From Leptospira terpstrae serovar Hualin str. LT 11-33 = ATCC 700639 (lineage in GTDB: Bacteria > Spirochaetota > Leptospiria > Leptospirales > Leptospiraceae), in the NCBI RefSeq assembly GCF_000332495.1, contig NZ_AOGW02000011.1, positions 124,001 to 188,000 of the forward strand: a DNA stretch of 64,000 nucleotides, in the 5' to 3' direction. Made by a program: the position numbers and the translations under genes. The notes under the pieces were generated by a model, which did not search any database, was not told the origin of the DNA, and saw only the letters and a list, made by a program, of their open reading frames with translations. Shown piece by piece: positions 35,234 through 44,865 of the stretch. Numbering within the stretch: the stretch's first letter is position 1; every line of letters begins with the position of its first letter.

Positions 35234-37753
35234 ATGATCAAGCGAAAGTTAATCGTCATAGGAAACGGGATGGTTGGCCATAGATTCTGCGAAAAATTAG
35301 TGGAGTTCGGTGGCACAGACAAATTTGAGATCACGGTCCTTGGGGAAGAACCAAGGCGAGCCTATGACAGAGTCCATCTATCTGAATATTTTGCCGATAA
35401 GTCCGCTGATTCCTTATACTTATGTACTCCCGATTGGTATAGATCCAATGGAATTAAATTATTATTATCAGAACCTGCGACCTCTATTGATACCATCAAA
35501 CGAAAGTTAGTTACTAGTTTAGGCACAGAACTTGATTTCGATGAACTGATTTTTGCGACTGGTTCCTCTCCATTTGTTCCTCCACTCGAAGGATTAGACA
35601 AAGAAGGAGTTTTTGTTTATCGAACCATTGAAGACCTAGAACAAACTATGGAATACAGCAAAAAAGTAAAAAAGGCAGCTGTGCTCGGTGGTGGACTTTT
35701 AGGATTAGAAGCTGCGAAAGCACTAGTAGACTTAGGAAAAGAAACTCATGTTGTTGAGTTTGCTCCAAGGCTAATGCCAAGGCAGTTGGATGATGGTGGT
35801 GCTGCCATTTTAAAATCCAAAATTGAAGAAATTGGTGTTGAAATTCATTTAAACAAACAAACAGAAAAAGTTTTAGGTAACGAAAAAATCGAAGGTTTTG
35901 AATTCAAAGATGGCGGTAACCTTCAGTTTGATATGTTGATTGTTTCTGCAGGGATACGCCCAAGAGACGAACTTGCAAAAGAAGCTGGGATTGCCGTTGG
36001 CGAACGCGGCGGTATCATTGTAGATGATGGGATGGGAACCAATGTGTATGGAATTTATGCCATCGGGGAAGTAGCATTACATAGAAATTTTATCTATGGA
36101 CTTGTGGCTCCAGGTTACGAGATGGCAGAAACCCTTGCTTTTAATTTATGTAGTCCTGGTAGCAAACCAAAAGTATATATCGGATCCGACTTATCCACAA
36201 AACTAAAGTTAATTGGTGTAGAAGTGGCTTCTTTTGGAGATGCTCTCGGTCAATCAGAACACATTCCCATTGTTTTTAAAAACCCAAGGAGTGGTGTTTA
36301 TAAAAAACTAGTCATCTCTCCTGACGGCAAATATCTATTAGGTGGAATTCTTGTAGGAGATGCCAAAGCCTATGGAAACCTTCTCTCCTTCTATTTAAAC
36401 AAAATGGAACTTCCAGAAGAACCAGAAACTTTAATTGTTGGGTCTGTTTCTGCAGAAAACCTTTTTGGTGCTGATGCTCTTCCTGATGAAGCTAAGATCT
36501 GCTCGTGTAACAATGTTTCTAAAGGAAATATCCTCACTGCCATACGCGAAAAAGAATGTTATGACATCACCAGTTTAAAAAATTGTTCGAAAGCAGGTAG
36601 TGGTTGTGGTGGATGTTTGCCACAAGTAAACTCCATTCTCAAAGCAGAATTAAAAGTCCAAGGAAAGGTAGTTACAGAACATCTCTGTGAACATTTTAAG
36701 TTTTCTAGAAAAGAACTGTTCCAAGTCATCAAAGTCAAAGCACTCAAAAGTTTTCCTGACGTAATCAAAGAAGTGGGTCGTGGGAACGGATGTGAAGTTT
36801 GTAAACCAGCAGTTGCATCCATTCTTGCCAGTGTATGGAATGAACCCATTCTCAAACACAGAGAGATCCAAGATACCAACGACAAATACCTTGCCAATAT
36901 CCAAAGAGGAGGAACCTACTCTGTCGTTCCAAGAATCCCTGGTGGAGAAATCACTCCCGAAAAGCTCATTGCGATTGGGGATGTTGCCAAAAAATACAAT
37001 CTCTATTGTAAAATCACTGGTGGCCAACGTATCGACTTGTTAGGTGCAAGAATCGATCAACTCCCAGCTATTTGGAAGGATTTGATTGAGTTTGGTTTTG
37101 AAAGTGGACATGCTTATGGAAAGTCCATGCGAACTGTAAAAAGTTGTGTAGGGTCTACATGGTGTCGGTTTGGAGTCCAAGACAGTACTTCTTTTGCGAT
37201 CAAATTAGAAGAAAGATACAAAGGAATTCGTGCTCCTCATAAATTAAAGTGCGGAGTGTCCGGTTGTATTCGGGAATGTGCGGAAGCTCGCGGAAAAGAT
37301 TTTGGTATCATTGCTACAGAAAGAGGATGGAACCTCTATATCGGTGGAAACGGCGGAGTGAATCCAAAACATGCAATTCTTTTTGCTGAAGATCTTGATG
37401 AAGATACCTGTGTTAAGTATATCGACCGTTACATGATGTTTTACATTAGAACAGCGGACAAACTGATGAGAACTTCTACTTGGTTAGAACAACTCGAAGG
37501 TGGAATTGATTACTTAAAAGATGTGGTCATCAACGACAGATTGGGAATCAACTCTCAACTGGATGAAGAAATGAATGCCCTCGTAAACACTTATCTCTGT
37601 GAGTGGAAAGATGTTGTCGAAGATACTGAAAAACAAAAGAAATTTAGACATTTTGTCAATAGTTCAGAAACAGATCCAAATATCAAATTCATCGAAGAAC
37701 GTGGTCAGATCCGCCCAGTGGATTGGGTAGAAAAAGACTTAGTCAATTCATAA
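35234..37753 (+). CDS. nirB: NAD(P)H nitrite reductase large subunit NirB
   Basis: 839 residues, the normal NirB length. It reduces nitrite to ammonium using NAD(P)H. Domains: FAD/NAD(P)-binding oxidoreductase (1-310, VIGNGMVGHRFCE and AVLGGGLLGLEAAKAL), NirB-type linker, a BFD [2Fe-2S] module (CSCNNVSKGN...CGGCLP, about 417-465), a second BFD-like module with CEVC, then the ferredoxin-like half-domain (from GTYSVVPRIPGG) and the sirohaem/[4Fe-4S] domain, where CVGSTWC and CGVSGCIREC supply the four cluster Cys. First gene of a nir-cobA-moa-moe operon with a sigma-54-type promoter. Confidence 0.95.
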   Translation: MIKRKLIVIGNGMVGHRFCEKLVEFGGTDKFEITVLGEEPRRAYDRVHLSEYFADKSADSLYLCTPDWYRSNGIKLLLSEPATSIDTIKRKLVTSLGTELDFDELIFATGSSPFVPPLEGLDKEGVFVYRTIEDLEQTMEYSKKVKKAAVLGGGLLGLEAAKALVDLGKETHVVEFAPRLMPRQLDDGGAAILKSKIEEIGVEIHLNKQTEKVLGNEKIEGFEFKDGGNLQFDMLIVSAGIRPRDELAKEAGIAVGERGGIIVDDGMGTNVYGIYAIGEVALHRNFIYGLVAPGYEMAETLAFNLCSPGSKPKVYIGSDLSTKLKLIGVEVASFGDALGQSEHIPIVFKNPRSGVYKKLVISPDGKYLLGGILVGDAKAYGNLLSFYLNKMELPEEPETLIVGSVSAENLFGADALPDEAKICSCNNVSKGNILTAIREKECYDITSLKNCSKAGSGCGGCLPQVNSILKAELKVQGKVVTEHLCEHFKFSRKELFQVIKVKALKSFPDVIKEVGRGNGCEVCKPAVASILASVWNEPILKHREIQDTNDKYLANIQRGGTYSVVPRIPGGEITPEKLIAIGDVAKKYNLYCKITGGQRIDLLGARIDQLPAIWKDLIEFGFESGHAYGKSMRTVKSCVGSTWCRFGVQDSTSFAIKLEERYKGIRAPHKLKCGVSGCIRECAEARGKDFGIIATERGWNLYIGGNGGVNPKHAILFAEDLDEDTCVKYIDRYMMFYIRTADKLMRTSTWLEQLEGGIDYLKDVVINDRLGINSQLDEEMNALVNTYLCEWKDVVEDTEKQKKFRHFVNSSETDPNIKFIEERGQIRPVDWVEKDLVNS

Positions 37754-37767
37754 ACAGGAGAATCAAA

Positions 37768-38139
37768 ATGTCAGTAGATACAAAAAATAAAGAAAGATTA
37801 TTCATAGGTCCAGTTTCTGAATTTGAAAAAGAAGGTGGAGTCACAGCAAAAGTAGGAGAAAAACAAATTGCAATCTTCTACTTTGAATCAAGAAACGAAT
37901 GGTATGCCTGTGACAATGCCTGCCCCCACACAGGAGATATGGTTTTGTCTCGTGGGTTTTTAGGAGATACCAATGGAGAACCGAAAGTAGTTTGCCCATT
38001 GCATAAAAGAAATTATTCACTGACAAGTGGTGATTGCCTCAGTGGGGAAAATTACAAAGTGAATCTCTACCCTGTGATTGTGGAAAATGGGTCAGTCTAT
38101 TTGGAAGTGGATCCCTCCATTACAGTTAACCACGGTTAA
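37768..38139 (+). CDS. nirD: Nitrite reductase small subunit NirD
   Basis: 123 residues. NirD partners NirB in nitrite reduction. Rieske-like fold with CDNACPHTGD and CPLHKRNYSL; NirD proteins carry this fold and here the Rieske-type Cys-x-His and Cys-x2-His pairs are present. I start at the ATG at 37768, which has CAGGAG 8 bases upstream and lies 14 bases after the nirB stop; a longer frame from 37723 would overlap nirB. Same operon. Confidence 0.9.
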   Translation: MSVDTKNKERLFIGPVSEFEKEGGVTAKVGEKQIAIFYFESRNEWYACDNACPHTGDMVLSRGFLGDTNGEPKVVCPLHKRNYSLTSGDCLSGENYKVNLYPVIVENGSVYLEVDPSITVNHG

Positions 38140-38150
38140 TCGCTATTATT

Positions 38151-38939
38151 ATGGATTCGCAAAGTAAACATACAAACAAGGGCAATGTGTATTTGGTGGG
38201 AGCAGGTCCTGGTGATCCGGAACTTTTAACTGTCAAAGCACTGAAGACACTACGAAAAGCTGACGTTGTCTTCTATGATGATTTGGTTTCTCCAAGGATT
38301 CTTGGTGTATGTCGAAAAAAAATCCAAATGGTTTATGTTGGGAAAAGGTTGGGTGTTCATAGTTGTTTACAAGATGAAATTAATTCAAAACTCATCCAAG
38401 CAGCAAACGAATTCCAAACGGTTGTTAGACTAAAAGGAGGGGATCCCTCTATCTTTGGTCGCGTGGGAGAAGAGTTTGCAGCTTTGTTAGCGGAAGGAAT
38501 CCAGTGTGAGATTGTGGCAGGCATCACTACTGCATCAGGTGTTGCCTCTTCTTTAGGTTTTCCATTGACTCATAGAGACTATGCAAGGGAGATCCTTTTC
38601 CTATCAGGTCACAAAAAGGATGGGGCCAACTCCGAAGGTTTTAAAAACCTTAACTGTGTTGGAAAAACTATCGTCGTTTATATGGGACTGAATTCAATTG
38701 GCCTGATTGTTTCTGAACTCTTGGATGCAGGAAATGCAAAAGAGACAAATATTGCAGTCATTCAAAATGCAACTTTAGACACAGAACGTGTCTTCACTGG
38801 AAATTTAAATACCATCCAATCCATCATAGAAGAAAACGAGGTTAAGTCCCCTGCCATTCTTGTGATTGGTGAGATTGTTCGATTCTATCGTGAGATGGAA
38901 AATTTGAAAAATGACTATTCTTCCATTCTAACACCCTGA
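38151..38939 (+). CDS. cobA: Uroporphyrinogen-III C-methyltransferase (SUMT)
   Basis: 262 residues. It converts uroporphyrinogen III to precorrin-2 with two SAM, feeding sirohaem for NirB. The hallmark VYLVGAGPGDPELLTVKAL opens the protein, followed by DVVFYDDLV and VVRLKGGDPSIFGRVGEE, with VVAGITTASG-type VAGITTASG in the middle. The dehydrogenase/ferrochelatase half found in CysG fusions is absent, so that step must be encoded elsewhere. Within the nir operon, 11 bases after nirD. Confidence 0.92.
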   Translation: MDSQSKHTNKGNVYLVGAGPGDPELLTVKALKTLRKADVVFYDDLVSPRILGVCRKKIQMVYVGKRLGVHSCLQDEINSKLIQAANEFQTVVRLKGGDPSIFGRVGEEFAALLAEGIQCEIVAGITTASGVASSLGFPLTHRDYAREILFLSGHKKDGANSEGFKNLNCVGKTIVVYMGLNSIGLIVSELLDAGNAKETNIAVIQNATLDTERVFTGNLNTIQSIIEENEVKSPAILVIGEIVRFYREMENLKNDYSSILTP

Positions 38940-38951
38940 TAAGGGTTAGGA

Positions 38952-39866
38952 ATGAATGATATTACAGGCAAACGAACCACCCTTCGGTATGCAGAAGCAG
39001 AAGGCTATGTGTATTGTAAGGCGGAAACGATCCAACGAGTTAAGGCAAATGATCTTCCCAAAGGGGATCTCTTTGGTGTTGCGAAAGCTGCAGCTCTACT
39101 AGGTTCTAAAAAAACATCAGAACTCATTCCTCATTGCCATCCGGTTCCCATTGATTCTTTTTTAATCAAATTTGAAATCTTAGAAGAAAAAAATGCCATC
39201 CGCATCCAAACGGAAGCCAAGTCCATAGGCAAAACAGGAATTGAAATGGAAGCACTCACTGGCGTTACAGTAGCGGCTCTTGTAATTTATGATCTCCTAA
39301 AGCCCATTGACAAAGAGATAGAAATCTCTTCTGTCCGACTGTTAGAAAAAAAGGGAGGGAAAACCGATTCGCAAATCGCAAAATTTGCAGCAGGCTCCAA
39401 TGCAAAAATCTTAGTTTGTTCTGATTCATGTTTTTCAGGAAAAAAAGAAGATGGATCGGGCAAGGTCATCTCAGAACTTCTTAGCCAAGAAGGAGTGGAA
39501 GTTTTAGAAATTAAAATTGTTCCTGATGAACCTACTGAAATTCAAAAAACCATCACATTATGGACAGCGGAAAAAATTGATCTGATTGTTACCACAGGGG
39601 GAACAGGACTTGGTCCAAGAGACAACACAACCGACACCATAAAACAAATGTTAGAGCAGGATTTACCGGGAGTGGCCGAGGTAATGCGTTCCTTTGGACA
39701 AGATAGAACTCCTTTTGCGATGTTGTCTCGTTCTCTTGCTGGTCGGATCGGGAAGTCTCTGGTCGTTTCTGTTCCCGGAAGTAGCAATGGAGCAAAAGAA
39801 AGTATGACAGCCATTTTACCTGCAATCTTCCATGCCAAAAAAATGATGCGAGGGGAAGGACATTGA
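38952..39866 (+). CDS. moaCB: MoaC-MoaB fusion, molybdenum cofactor biosynthesis
   Basis: 304-residue bifunctional protein. Residues 1-145 are MoaC (cyclic pyranopterin monophosphate synthase): KTSELIPHCHPVPID and the catalytic GKTGIEMEALTGV segment are intact. Residues 150-304 are MoaB/MogA-like (molybdopterin adenylyltransferase): TTGGTGLGPRDNTTDTIKQM and the C-terminal VVSVPGSSNGAKESM are clear. MoaCB fusions are known in some bacteria and cover an early and a late step of the pathway. It follows cobA by 12 bases and overlaps moeA by 4. Confidence 0.92.
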   Translation: MNDITGKRTTLRYAEAEGYVYCKAETIQRVKANDLPKGDLFGVAKAAALLGSKKTSELIPHCHPVPIDSFLIKFEILEEKNAIRIQTEAKSIGKTGIEMEALTGVTVAALVIYDLLKPIDKEIEISSVRLLEKKGGKTDSQIAKFAAGSNAKILVCSDSCFSGKKEDGSGKVISELLSQEGVEVLEIKIVPDEPTEIQKTITLWTAEKIDLIVTTGGTGLGPRDNTTDTIKQMLEQDLPGVAEVMRSFGQDRTPFAMLSRSLAGRIGKSLVVSVPGSSNGAKESMTAILPAIFHAKKMMRGEGH

Positions 39867-41053
39867 TTTCTTACGCAGAGGCTCTAGAAAAAATTCTTTC
39901 CGAAGTTCGAAATTATCCGAGTGAACTAATTCCCTTAAGCCAATCCTTGGGCCGAGTCCTTAGCGAGGAAGTGTCTGCCGATCGGGACTATCCACCGTTT
40001 CATCGTTCGGCGATGGATGGTTTTGCAATCGCTTCAAAAGATTACAAAGATGGACAAGTTTATCCTTACCATAGGGAACTTCCCGCAGGAATGAGTTTGG
40101 ATTTAGAACCAAAGGAAAAGGCCATTCGAATCATGACGGGAGCCCCTGTTCCTCTTGGTTTCGATCTTGTGATCAAAATCGAGGATGCGTATCTAACGGA
40201 GACAGATGGTCAAAAACAAGTTACCTTTAACCTAAAAGATGCCAAACCTTGGCAAAACATCGCAAAACAAGGAGAAGATGTAAAAAAAAACCAAATTGTA
40301 TTAACAAAGGGAATCCAAATTGGTACTTCCGAGTTTTCTCTTTTGGCAAGTCTTGGCAAGGAAACTGTTTCCGTCATTCAATCACCTAAAGTTCATATCA
40401 TCTCCACAGGCAATGAAGTGATACCAATACACAGCTCCCCTCTTCCCTACCAAATCAGAGATTCCAATTCCTATACCATAACTTCCATTCTATCGAAATA
40501 CAAAATTCAACCTGAATCTGTAACCCACGTTCCTGATTTAGAAAAGGAAATTACAGAACAAATTCAAAAAGGGTTAGATGCAGATATTTTAATTCTTTCT
40601 GGAGGAGTTTCCATGGGTAGTTTGGATCTAGTACCTTCCATTTTACAAAGATTAGGTGTTGATCTCATTTTTCATAAGACGGCCATCAAACCAGGAAAAC
40701 CCATTTGGTTTGGAAAAAGAAAAAACACCATTGTCTTTGGAATGCCTGGAAATCCTTTTAGTGTCCAAACCTGTTCTCGTATTTTTCTCGAACCATTTCT
40801 TAGAAAGTCATACGGCCAAAGTCAAATTCCGTCTTATAAACTACCTTATTCGACCACCAAACAAAAGAAAGGCTCCCTTACCGAATTTTTTCCTGTCCGA
40901 TTAGAAACAACGGACAAAACCTATCTCGCGCCGCTTGCATTCAATGGAAGTGGTGATGTAAGAGCCGGTCTTTTCTCCGACGGACTTGCGATCATTCCGA
41001 GCCAACTCTCCCAAATCCAAAAGGAAGATATCCTAGAATTTTTACCTTGGTGA
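39863..41053 (+). CDS. moeA: Molybdopterin molybdenumtransferase MoeA
   Basis: 396 residues. Inserts molybdate into adenylylated molybdopterin. Motifs: PPFHRSAMDGFAI near residue 45, RIMTGAPVP, an IISTGNE segment with the loop DSN, and GGVSMGSLDLV with PGKPIWFG and GMPGNPFSVQTC toward the end; domain order is that of E. coli MoeA. The start is a TTG overlapping the moaCB stop by 4 bases, which implies coupled translation and forces the choice. Last gene before the sigma-54 promoter of the transporter. Confidence 0.92.
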   Translation: MISYAEALEKILSEVRNYPSELIPLSQSLGRVLSEEVSADRDYPPFHRSAMDGFAIASKDYKDGQVYPYHRELPAGMSLDLEPKEKAIRIMTGAPVPLGFDLVIKIEDAYLTETDGQKQVTFNLKDAKPWQNIAKQGEDVKKNQIVLTKGIQIGTSEFSLLASLGKETVSVIQSPKVHIISTGNEVIPIHSSPLPYQIRDSNSYTITSILSKYKIQPESVTHVPDLEKEITEQIQKGLDADILILSGGVSMGSLDLVPSILQRLGVDLIFHKTAIKPGKPIWFGKRKNTIVFGMPGNPFSVQTCSRIFLEPFLRKSYGQSQIPSYKLPYSTTKQKKGSLTEFFPVRLETTDKTYLAPLAFNGSGDVRAGLFSDGLAIIPSQLSQIQKEDILEFLPW

Positions 41054-41170
41054 TCTAGAACCTCAACATTTCTGTACAAATGGTACGCAGTTTATACGGT
41101 TTTTGGTCAAAAAATTGTCCTTTTGTAGTACATATTCTACATAAGGGAAAACCATAAGCGTAAAGTTCAG

Positions 41171-41196
41171 TTTTAAGGCGTTTTAACCCATTTTAA
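41171..41196 (+). repeat. Three TTTTAA repeats phased at 10 bases
   Basis: TTTTAA begins at 41171, 41181 and 41191, exactly one helical turn apart, ending 15 bases before the -24 element of the nitrate-transporter promoter. Such phasing bends DNA or presents half-sites on one face; function is inferred. Confidence 0.5.
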
Positions 41197-41210
41197 GTCA
41201 ATTCGTGCTC

Positions 41211-41226
41211 TGGTACGCTTTTTGCA
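41211..41226 (+). promoter_or_regulatory. Sigma-54 (-24/-12) promoter of the nitrate transporter
   Basis: TGGTACGCTTTTTGCA matches the sigma-54 consensus TGGCACGNNNNTTGCA at all but one defined position, with GG and GC correctly spaced, 30 bases before the GTG start at 41257. Transcription would need RpoN and an NtrC-type activator. Confidence 0.75.
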
Positions 41227-41256
41227 CTGTTTATCAGCAATAGGAGTACACAACCC

Positions 41257-42612
41257 GTGACCATTACACCTCATGCGAAAGCAACTAAAATCGAATTATT
41301 CAGCCTGGCGACACCCCAGATGCGAACCTTTCACCTAACATGGATTGCATTTTTTCTATGTTTTTTTGGATGGTTTGGGATCGCACCCCTTATGGTTTAT
41401 GTTAGAGAGGAACTTTCTTTAACGAAGGCCCAGGTAGGAAACATCATCATTGCATCTGTAGCTATAACAATCTTTATGCGATTGTTTATCGGTTGGTTGT
41501 GTGACAAAATTGGACCACGGATTGCGTATACTTTTCTTTTGACTCTAGGATCCATACCTGTTATGTGTATTGGTCTAGCTGATAGTTATCTTTCCTTTTT
41601 ATTATTAAGATTGGCCATTGGTGCCATCGGTGCTTCTTTTGTGATCACTCAGTATCATACATCTGTTATGTTTGCACCGAATATCATTGGAACAGCCAAT
41701 GCAACCACAGCGGGATGGGGAAACTTAGGTGGTGGTGTTACTCAAATGGTGATGCCAATTCTATTTGGCTTCTTTGTTGCCTTTGGATTTACAACGGGAG
41801 TTTCTTGGAGACTTGCCATGGTAGTTCCTGGTGCTGCTTTATTTATCATGGGTATCATTTATTACTTCGGAACACAAGACACTCCTGGTGGAAACTTTAA
41901 AGACATTAAAGAAACCTATCCTACTTTCCAAGGTGGAAAGAAAAACTCTCTCAGTAACTTTTTACTTGTGTTCAAAGATCCAAGAGTTTGGTTACTTTTC
42001 CTTGCTTATGGTGCTTGTTTCGGAATTGAACTTACCATCAATAACATTGCTGCCTTGTATTATGTAGACCAATTCAAATTATCTCCTGCCACTGCGGGAC
42101 TCATTGCTGGACTATTTGGACTTATGAATTTATTTGCAAGAACACTCGGTGGTGCCTTTGGGGATAAGTTCGGAATCAAATGGGGTCTTCGCGGAAGAGT
42201 GGTTTGGTTGTCGGCAGTACTTGCAGGCGAAGGACTATGTTTGATTTTGTTTTCGCAAATGAATTCTCTCATCCTTGCCATATCTTCAATGATCATCTTT
42301 AGTTTGTTTGTGCAAATGTCAGAAGGAGCCACCTTCTCTGTAGTTCCTTTCATTAACAAAAAGGCAATTGGAGCGGTATCTGGAATCGTAGGAGCTGGTG
42401 GAAATGCGGGAGCTGTGTCTGCTGGATTTTTATTCCGAGGGGACCTAACTTACCAAAATGCACTACTGATCATTGGAGTGACTGTTACCATTGCTTCCTT
42501 CTTTACTCTACTTGTAAGATTTTCTACTGAAGAGGAAAAGGAAGTGGGTGATGAAATGAGCAAAATTTTACCAACTAGCGAAAAGGAATCCACTTTAGTT
42601 TCTGCAACATAG
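41257..42612 (+). CDS. Nitrate/nitrite MFS transporter (NNP family)
   Basis: 451 residues, twelve helices, inner membrane. It imports nitrate for the assimilatory reductase. The nitrate-porter signatures are visible: AGWGNLGGGVTQMVMP in helix 5 and GAGGNAGAVSAG in helix 11, and the MFS motif FIGWLCDKIGPR follows helix 2. It starts at a GTG with TAGGAG 10 bases upstream. It has its own sigma-54-type promoter and is followed 96 bases later by a molybdoenzyme gene. NarK, NasA and NrtP naming cannot be separated safely, so no symbol is given. Confidence 0.9.
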   Translation: MTITPHAKATKIELFSLATPQMRTFHLTWIAFFLCFFGWFGIAPLMVYVREELSLTKAQVGNIIIASVAITIFMRLFIGWLCDKIGPRIAYTFLLTLGSIPVMCIGLADSYLSFLLLRLAIGAIGASFVITQYHTSVMFAPNIIGTANATTAGWGNLGGGVTQMVMPILFGFFVAFGFTTGVSWRLAMVVPGAALFIMGIIYYFGTQDTPGGNFKDIKETYPTFQGGKKNSLSNFLLVFKDPRVWLLFLAYGACFGIELTINNIAALYYVDQFKLSPATAGLIAGLFGLMNLFARTLGGAFGDKFGIKWGLRGRVVWLSAVLAGEGLCLILFSQMNSLILAISSMIIFSLFVQMSEGATFSVVPFINKKAIGAVSGIVGAGGNAGAVSAGFLFRGDLTYQNALLIIGVTVTIASFFTLLVRFSTEEEKEVGDEMSKILPTSEKESTLVSAT

Positions 42613-42708
42613 AACTTCGAATGAGTCGATTTTTTGCGAAGAATCGATTCATTTTAAACTTGTCTAAAGAAAAATTCTCTCTTAAGATTTCTGTCTTAGG
42701 AGAGAGTT

Positions 42709-44865
42709 ATGGATCAAATTCATTATCGGTCTTGCAGTTTGTGCGAGGCAATGTGCGGACTACAAATCGAATTGAAAGACGGCTCCATCCAAGGATTCAA
42801 AGGAGACCCCGAAGACAAGTTCAGCCGAGGCCATATTTGTCCTAAAGGTCCCGAGCTAAAAAGCCTCTACCAAGATCCTGATCGGATCAAATTCCCTTTA
42901 AAAAAGACAAAAACTGGCTGGGAACAAGTATCTTGGGTCGATGCACTCTCCGATATTGCTACTCAACTCGTAAAAATCCAAACTACTTATGGGAACGATT
43001 CTGTAGCTATCTATAATGGAAATCCCACTGTTCACAACTACGGATCTATGTTACTTGGACAACGGTTTGCCAGTAGGCTCAAAACTAGAAATAATTTCTC
43101 AGCAACCTCGGTAGACCAGTTGCCCCACCAACTCCTTTCTTATTTAATGTTTGGCCACCAACTCCTTGTCCCCATTCCAGATATTGATCATACAGATTTT
43201 TTCTTAATTTTAGGTGGAAACCCTTTTGCATCTAACGGAAGTTTAATGAGCGTTCCCGATGTCAAAAAAAGATTAAAAGCCATCCAAGACCGAGGTGGAA
43301 AGTATGTAGTGGTAGATCCTCGTAAATCCGAAACGGCCGTCCATGCAGATGAGCATTTATTTATAAAACCAGGAACTGATGCTTATTTTTTACTGGCAGT
43401 CCTCCATGTTCTTTTTGAAAAACAACTCACCAAACCAAATGACTTAATCCGAATAGAAGACATACAATCCATTCAAACAGTCACAAAAGAATATAACCCA
43501 AAACGAGTATCCAAAATCACTGGGGTTTCCAAAGAAACCATAGAACGAATCACAATCGAATTTGCGAATGCACCATCAGCTGTCTGTTACGGAAGGGTTG
43601 GTGTTTCCACACAAGAATTTGGTGCGGTTTGCCAATGGCTTATCAACGTGATCAATATTATTACTGGGAATTTAGACAAAAAGGGAGGTGCCATGTTCAC
43701 TCTCCCTGCGGTAGATTTAGTGGGGGAAGGATCTGTGATGCGCTCTTCGCAAGGAAGTTTCAATTCCTATCAGTCCCGAGTTCGCAAACTTCCCGAATTC
43801 AGTGACGAACTTCCCGTAGCAGCATTAGCAGAAGAAATCCTCACGGAAGGAGAAGGAAAAATTAGAGCTCTTTTTACTTCGGCAGGAAATCCAATCTTAT
43901 CTACACCTAACGGATTAAAGTTGGACAAAGCATTAGCTAGTTTAGATTTTATGGTAAGTGTTGATTTTTATTTGAATGAAACGACAAAACATGCGCACTA
44001 TATTCTACCCCCCACTTCCGCTTTAGAACATGACCATTATGATTTAATTTTTAATGTATTTGCGGTTAGGAATACGGCACGTTACAACCAACCACTCTTC
44101 ACTCCAGAACCGGGGATGTTACATGATTGGGAAATTTTTTCTGACTTAACCAAACGTTTGGAACTAAAAAGAGCCGGTAAAGAACTTCCGAAAGACATTG
44201 TTAAGACAAAACTAACGCCTGCTAGTATCATTGACCATGCGCTCAAATCAGGACCTTATGGAAACAAAGGAACTCAAAATCGAGAGATGAGTTTGGAACT
44301 TTTAAAAAATAGTCCTCATGGTGTGGATTTGGGACCATTACAACCCAGTTTTCCTGAACGATTGTATACCGAAGACAAAAGAATCCATCTATTCCCAGAT
44401 ATTTTGAAAGAAGATCTACCAAGACTTAAAAGTAAGTTTTTGGAATGGGAAAAATTTAGCTCCGAGAAATCTCAATTTTTACTGATAGGACGAAGGCATT
44501 TACGAAGTAATAATTCTTGGATGCACAATCTACCAAAACTCATGACAGGGAAACCACGGTGCACTGTGATGATCCATCCAATTGATGCTAACCATTTAGG
44601 AATCTTCAATGAAGAGGAAGTCATTGTAGAATCCTCAGTGGGTAAAATTCAAATTCCCGTAGAAATTACCGAAGAACTAATGCAAGGTGTTGTGAGTATT
44701 CCCCATGGCTTTGGACACAATCGTGGAGGAACTAATCAAAAAGTAGCAACTGAGTTTTCTGGAGTGAGTATCAACGATCTTACCGACGACCAAACCATTG
44801 ATGAATTCTCAGGGAATGCTGCTTTTAGTGGAATCAAAGTATCAATAAAAAAACAACTGGTCTAA
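42709..44865 (+). CDS. Molybdopterin oxidoreductase of unknown substrate
   Basis: 718 residues of the DMSO-reductase superfamily, cytoplasmic (no Tat signal). The N-terminal [4Fe-4S] domain has CSLCEAMC (residues 9-16) and GHICPKG. The catalytic domain contains LGGNPFASNG and VVVDPRKSETAVHADEH, and the C-terminal pterin-binding domain has LLIGRRHLRSNNSWMHN and IPHGFGHNRGG. The region that supplies the metal ligand reads SATSVDQLPHQ, with no Cys or SeCys there, unlike formate dehydrogenases or NasA. No electron-transfer partner is fused or adjacent. A second nitrate-related, formate-like or novel activity is possible. Confidence 0.85.
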   Translation: MDQIHYRSCSLCEAMCGLQIELKDGSIQGFKGDPEDKFSRGHICPKGPELKSLYQDPDRIKFPLKKTKTGWEQVSWVDALSDIATQLVKIQTTYGNDSVAIYNGNPTVHNYGSMLLGQRFASRLKTRNNFSATSVDQLPHQLLSYLMFGHQLLVPIPDIDHTDFFLILGGNPFASNGSLMSVPDVKKRLKAIQDRGGKYVVVDPRKSETAVHADEHLFIKPGTDAYFLLAVLHVLFEKQLTKPNDLIRIEDIQSIQTVTKEYNPKRVSKITGVSKETIERITIEFANAPSAVCYGRVGVSTQEFGAVCQWLINVINIITGNLDKKGGAMFTLPAVDLVGEGSVMRSSQGSFNSYQSRVRKLPEFSDELPVAALAEEILTEGEGKIRALFTSAGNPILSTPNGLKLDKALASLDFMVSVDFYLNETTKHAHYILPPTSALEHDHYDLIFNVFAVRNTARYNQPLFTPEPGMLHDWEIFSDLTKRLELKRAGKELPKDIVKTKLTPASIIDHALKSGPYGNKGTQNREMSLELLKNSPHGVDLGPLQPSFPERLYTEDKRIHLFPDILKEDLPRLKSKFLEWEKFSSEKSQFLLIGRRHLRSNNSWMHNLPKLMTGKPRCTVMIHPIDANHLGIFNEEEVIVESSVGKIQIPVEITEELMQGVVSIPHGFGHNRGGTNQKVATEFSGVSINDLTDDQTIDEFSGNAAFSGIKVSIKKQLV

